A DNA stretch of 7,975 bases, taken from assembly GCA_014304965.1 (NCBI GenBank), contig JACRTZ010000065.1:1-7975 (forward strand), read 5' to 3'. How positions within the stretch are numbered: the stretch's first letter is position 1; each line of letters begins with the position of its first letter. This DNA comes from Vulcanimicrobiota bacterium (GTDB lineage: Bacteria; Vulcanimicrobiota; Vulcanimicrobiia; Vulcanimicrobiales; Vulcanimicrobiaceae). The position numbers and the translations under genes are program-made. Below, piece after piece: positions 6,731 through 7,975 of the stretch. The notes beneath the pieces are model-generated. The model saw only the letters and a list, made by a program, of their open reading frames with translations. It did not search any database and was not told where the DNA came from.

Positions 6731-6901
6731 ATGGAAGTTCGCGTCGCACCCGGTGAGACGATCGAAAACGCGCTGCGTCGCTTCAAGAAAGCCACCCAGA
6801 AGGCCGGTGTTCTCGCCGAGGCTCGCAAACACGAGCATTACGAGAAGCCGAGCGTTCGCCGGAAGAAAAAATCGGCGGCCGCGCGCAAGCGCCGCGCCTA
6901 A
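6731..6901 (+). CDS. rpsU: Small ribosomal subunit protein bS21
   Basis: bS21 is a small basic protein of the 30S subunit platform, near the anti-Shine-Dalgarno end of 16S rRNA, and contributes to initiation. The 56-residue product starts MEVRVAPGETIENALRRFKK, with the characteristic central segment EHYEKPSVRRKKK (34-46) and a very basic Lys/Arg/Ala tail. Its length matches the short Firmicutes-type S21 (about 57-58) rather than the roughly 70-residue proteobacterial form. The start is ATG 6731, six bases after a strong purine run; the open frame reaches further upstream but lacks S21-like sequence. It has its own promoter and structured leader, and yqeY follows after an 18-base gap, so the two are probably cotranscribed. 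Confidence 0.97.
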   Translation: MEVRVAPGETIENALRRFKKATQKAGVLAEARKHEHYEKPSVRRKKKSAAARKRRA

Positions 6902-6919
6902 CCGGTAACGCCCTCGCAG

Positions 6920-7369
6920 ATGGCCCTCAAAGATCGCATCGCCGAAGAACTCAAGACGGCGATGCGCGCCAAAGATCAGGTGCGGGTCGATACGCTTCGA
7001 TCCGCACTTTCTGCTTTTTCTTATCGGAAAATCGAAGCCGGCCGGGAGCTTGCCGACGACGAGCAGATCGAGGTCGTGCGTAAGCTTGTGAAGCAGCGCG
7101 TGGATTCGATCGAGCAATTCGAAAAGGGCGGCCGGATGGATCTGGTCGAGAAAGAGACCCGCGAACGCGAGATCCTGGCGACTCTGGTGCCCGCGCAAAA
7201 ATCGGCAGAAGAACTGCGGCCCCTCGTGCGCGACGCGGTGGTCGGCCTGCCGCCCGATCAGCGCAATCAGGGCGCCGCCATGAAAGTGCTGCTGCCTCAG
7301 CTCAAAGGCCAAGCCGACGGCAATACGATTCGTAAACTCGTGCTCGAGGAGCTCGGACGCGCGGGCTGA
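6920..7369 (+). CDS. yqeY: GatB/YqeY domain protein
   Basis: This 149-residue soluble protein is a stand-alone YqeY family member. The fold resembles the C-terminal tRNA-associated domain of GatB in the Asp/Glu-tRNA amidotransferase, but the cellular role of stand-alone YqeY is not established. It starts MALKDRIAEELKTAMRAKD and contains RVDTLRSALSAFSYRKIEAGRELADDE (23-49), the helical KRQ-type segment VVRKLVKQRVDSIEQFEKGGR (52-72), the EREILATLVP stretch, and a C-terminal GAAMKVLLPQLKGQADGNTIRKLVLEEL, all typical. The length is normal. ATG 6920 gives exactly the usual N-terminus, although no clear Shine-Dalgarno precedes it. The rpsU-yqeY pair is conserved across Firmicutes and other bacteria, which supports both the assignment and cotranscription from the rpsU promoter. 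Confidence 0.95.
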   Translation: MALKDRIAEELKTAMRAKDQVRVDTLRSALSAFSYRKIEAGRELADDEQIEVVRKLVKQRVDSIEQFEKGGRMDLVEKETREREILATLVPAQKSAEELRPLVRDAVVGLPPDQRNQGAAMKVLLPQLKGQADGNTIRKLVLEELGRAG

Positions 7370-7423
7370 GCGCGTGAGGCGCCGGCCTACTCGCGGTCGC
7401 TCGGAACTTCCGCCGGCGGCGGC

Positions 7424-7430
7424 GGTAGGA
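7424..7430 (+). promoter_or_regulatory. Ribosome binding site of the NfeD-type gene
   Basis: GGTAGGA ends six bases before ATG 7437, a good Shine-Dalgarno and spacing. It supports that start, which also opens directly into a signal peptide. Confidence 0.65.
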
Positions 7431-7436
7431 CGCTCC

Positions 7437-7975
7437 ATGAGACGAGCGCGGATCGGGTTCTTTCTAACGGCCCTGCTCTTGGGCGGCGTTGGCTTCGTTT
7501 CGGCGGGGGCCCGGGCCGCCTCGAACGGCGACGTCGTCGTGGTCCCCATCGAAGGCACGGTGGACGCCGGGATGGCTCACCTCGTTCGGCGCGCGGTGGA
7601 CCAAGCGAATGCCGACGGCGCCAAGGCCCTCGTCCTCGACATCAATACGCCGGGCGGCCTGATCGCGTCGGCCTTCGAGATTCGCGACGCGATGTTCGCG
7701 TCCAAGGTTCCGACCGTCGCCTACGTGTCGCAGCGCGCGTTTTCTGCCGGCGCCCTGATCGCGCTCTCGGCGCGCAAGGTCGTCATGGCGCCGGGCTCGA
7801 GCATCGGCGCCGCCGAGCCGATCCCCAAAACCGACAAACTCGTTTCCGCGCTCAAAGCCGAGTTCGCTTCCACGGCGCAGCGCAACGGCCGTAGCCGCGT
7901 TCTAGCCGAAGCCATGGTCGACAAGACCGTGGACGCTCCGGCTTATAAGAAATCCGGTGCGATCCTGTCGCTCAC
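7437..7975 (+). CDS. NfeD-type membrane serine protease (ClpP class), 3'-truncated by the window edge
   Basis: The visible 179 residues are the N-terminal part of a long NfeD (1510-N/YqeZ-like) protein, a membrane-anchored ClpP-class serine protease thought to act with a flotillin/stomatin partner. A signal sequence (2-27, hydrophobic FFLTALLLGGVGFV) precedes the protease domain. That domain has VVVVPIEGTVDAGMAHLVRRAV (33-54), LDINTPGGL (67-75), the nucleophile motif FSAGALIAL with Ser103, APGSSIGAAEPI (118-129) and the GR segment (Gly151-Arg152). Lys134 lies 17 residues before that Gly. As I recall it, the catalytic Lys138 of Pyrococcus 1510-N has the same spacing, so a Ser103/Lys134 dyad is likely. 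The frame is open to the last base; the membrane helices and C-terminal OB domain of full-length NfeD would lie beyond the edge. Sixty-seven bases separate it from yqeY. Synteny predicts a floA-like flotillin gene next (inference). Confidence 0.93.
   Translation, partial: MRRARIGFFLTALLLGGVGFVSAGARAASNGDVVVVPIEGTVDAGMAHLVRRAVDQANADGAKALVLDINTPGGLIASAFEIRDAMFASKVPTVAYVSQRAFSAGALIALSARKVVMAPGSSIGAAEPIPKTDKLVSALKAEFASTAQRNGRSRVLAEAMVDKTVDAPAYKKSGAILSL

Noticed and set aside
7380..7418. Possible terminator between yqeY and the NfeD gene (CGCCGGC 7380-7386 with GCCGGCG 7412-7418)
   Set aside because: A 7-base GC stem around a 25-base loop with no T-run; easily random in GC-rich DNA and not a factor-independent terminator.
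6101..7558. Antisense open frame of 485 codons across HIT, rpsU, yqeY and the start of the NfeD gene
   Set aside because: It runs opposite four well-supported genes and their promoter and contains no recognisable protein sequence.

Overview
The window is a gene-dense, GC-rich (by eye about 60-65% GC) bacterial chromosome segment. Every recognisable gene is on the + strand. There is no mobile element, CRISPR array, tRNA or rRNA, and no gene-free stretch longer than 126 bases. It holds nine protein genes; pyrG is cut by the left edge and the NfeD-type protease gene by the right edge. The order HIT - rpsU - yqeY - NfeD protease resembles the conserved order of Firmicutes and related phyla. High GC, a WaaE/KdtX-like glycosyltransferase and a secreted protein with a copper-amine-oxidase-N 'stalk' domain suggest a GC-rich, possibly diderm, deep-branching lineage. 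Candidatus Eremiobacterota (WPS-2) is my guess, held with low confidence because sequence alone does not prove it.

Region 1 (1-6604) reads as one tightly coupled transcription unit: CTP synthase (pyrG), a family-2 glycosyltransferase, a GT4-type glycosyltransferase, a secreted stalk-domain/Ig-like protein, a DppA-like lipoprotein solute-binding protein, and a HIT-family nucleotide hydrolase. All five junctions are 4-base stop/start overlaps of the form NTGA (CTGA, GTGA, TTGA, GTGA, GTGA), so none of the five downstream genes starts with ATG. The second gene has no ATG, GTG or TTG upstream of its conserved N-terminus, and the overlap pattern points to a CTG start at 1326.

Region 2 (6605-7975) begins with a 126-base spacer carrying a good sigma70-type promoter (TTGACG, 17 bases, TACCAT with an extended -10 TG). 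The following leader can fold into two mutually exclusive hairpins just before the rpsU ribosome binding site. Then come rpsU, yqeY and the start of an NfeD/ClpP-class membrane serine protease, all with ATG starts and short spacers rather than overlaps.

Functionally, region 1 joins CTP supply (CTP is needed for nucleotide-activated sugars and lipids) to two sugar transferases, one exported surface-type protein and one peptide-binding lipoprotein. A cell-envelope role for the middle four genes is reasonable but is an inference. Region 2 is translation and membrane-quality housekeeping. I did not find a clearly novel multi-gene system. The most unusual features are the all-non-ATG overlap chain, the CTG start, the modular stalk protein and the rpsU leader structure.
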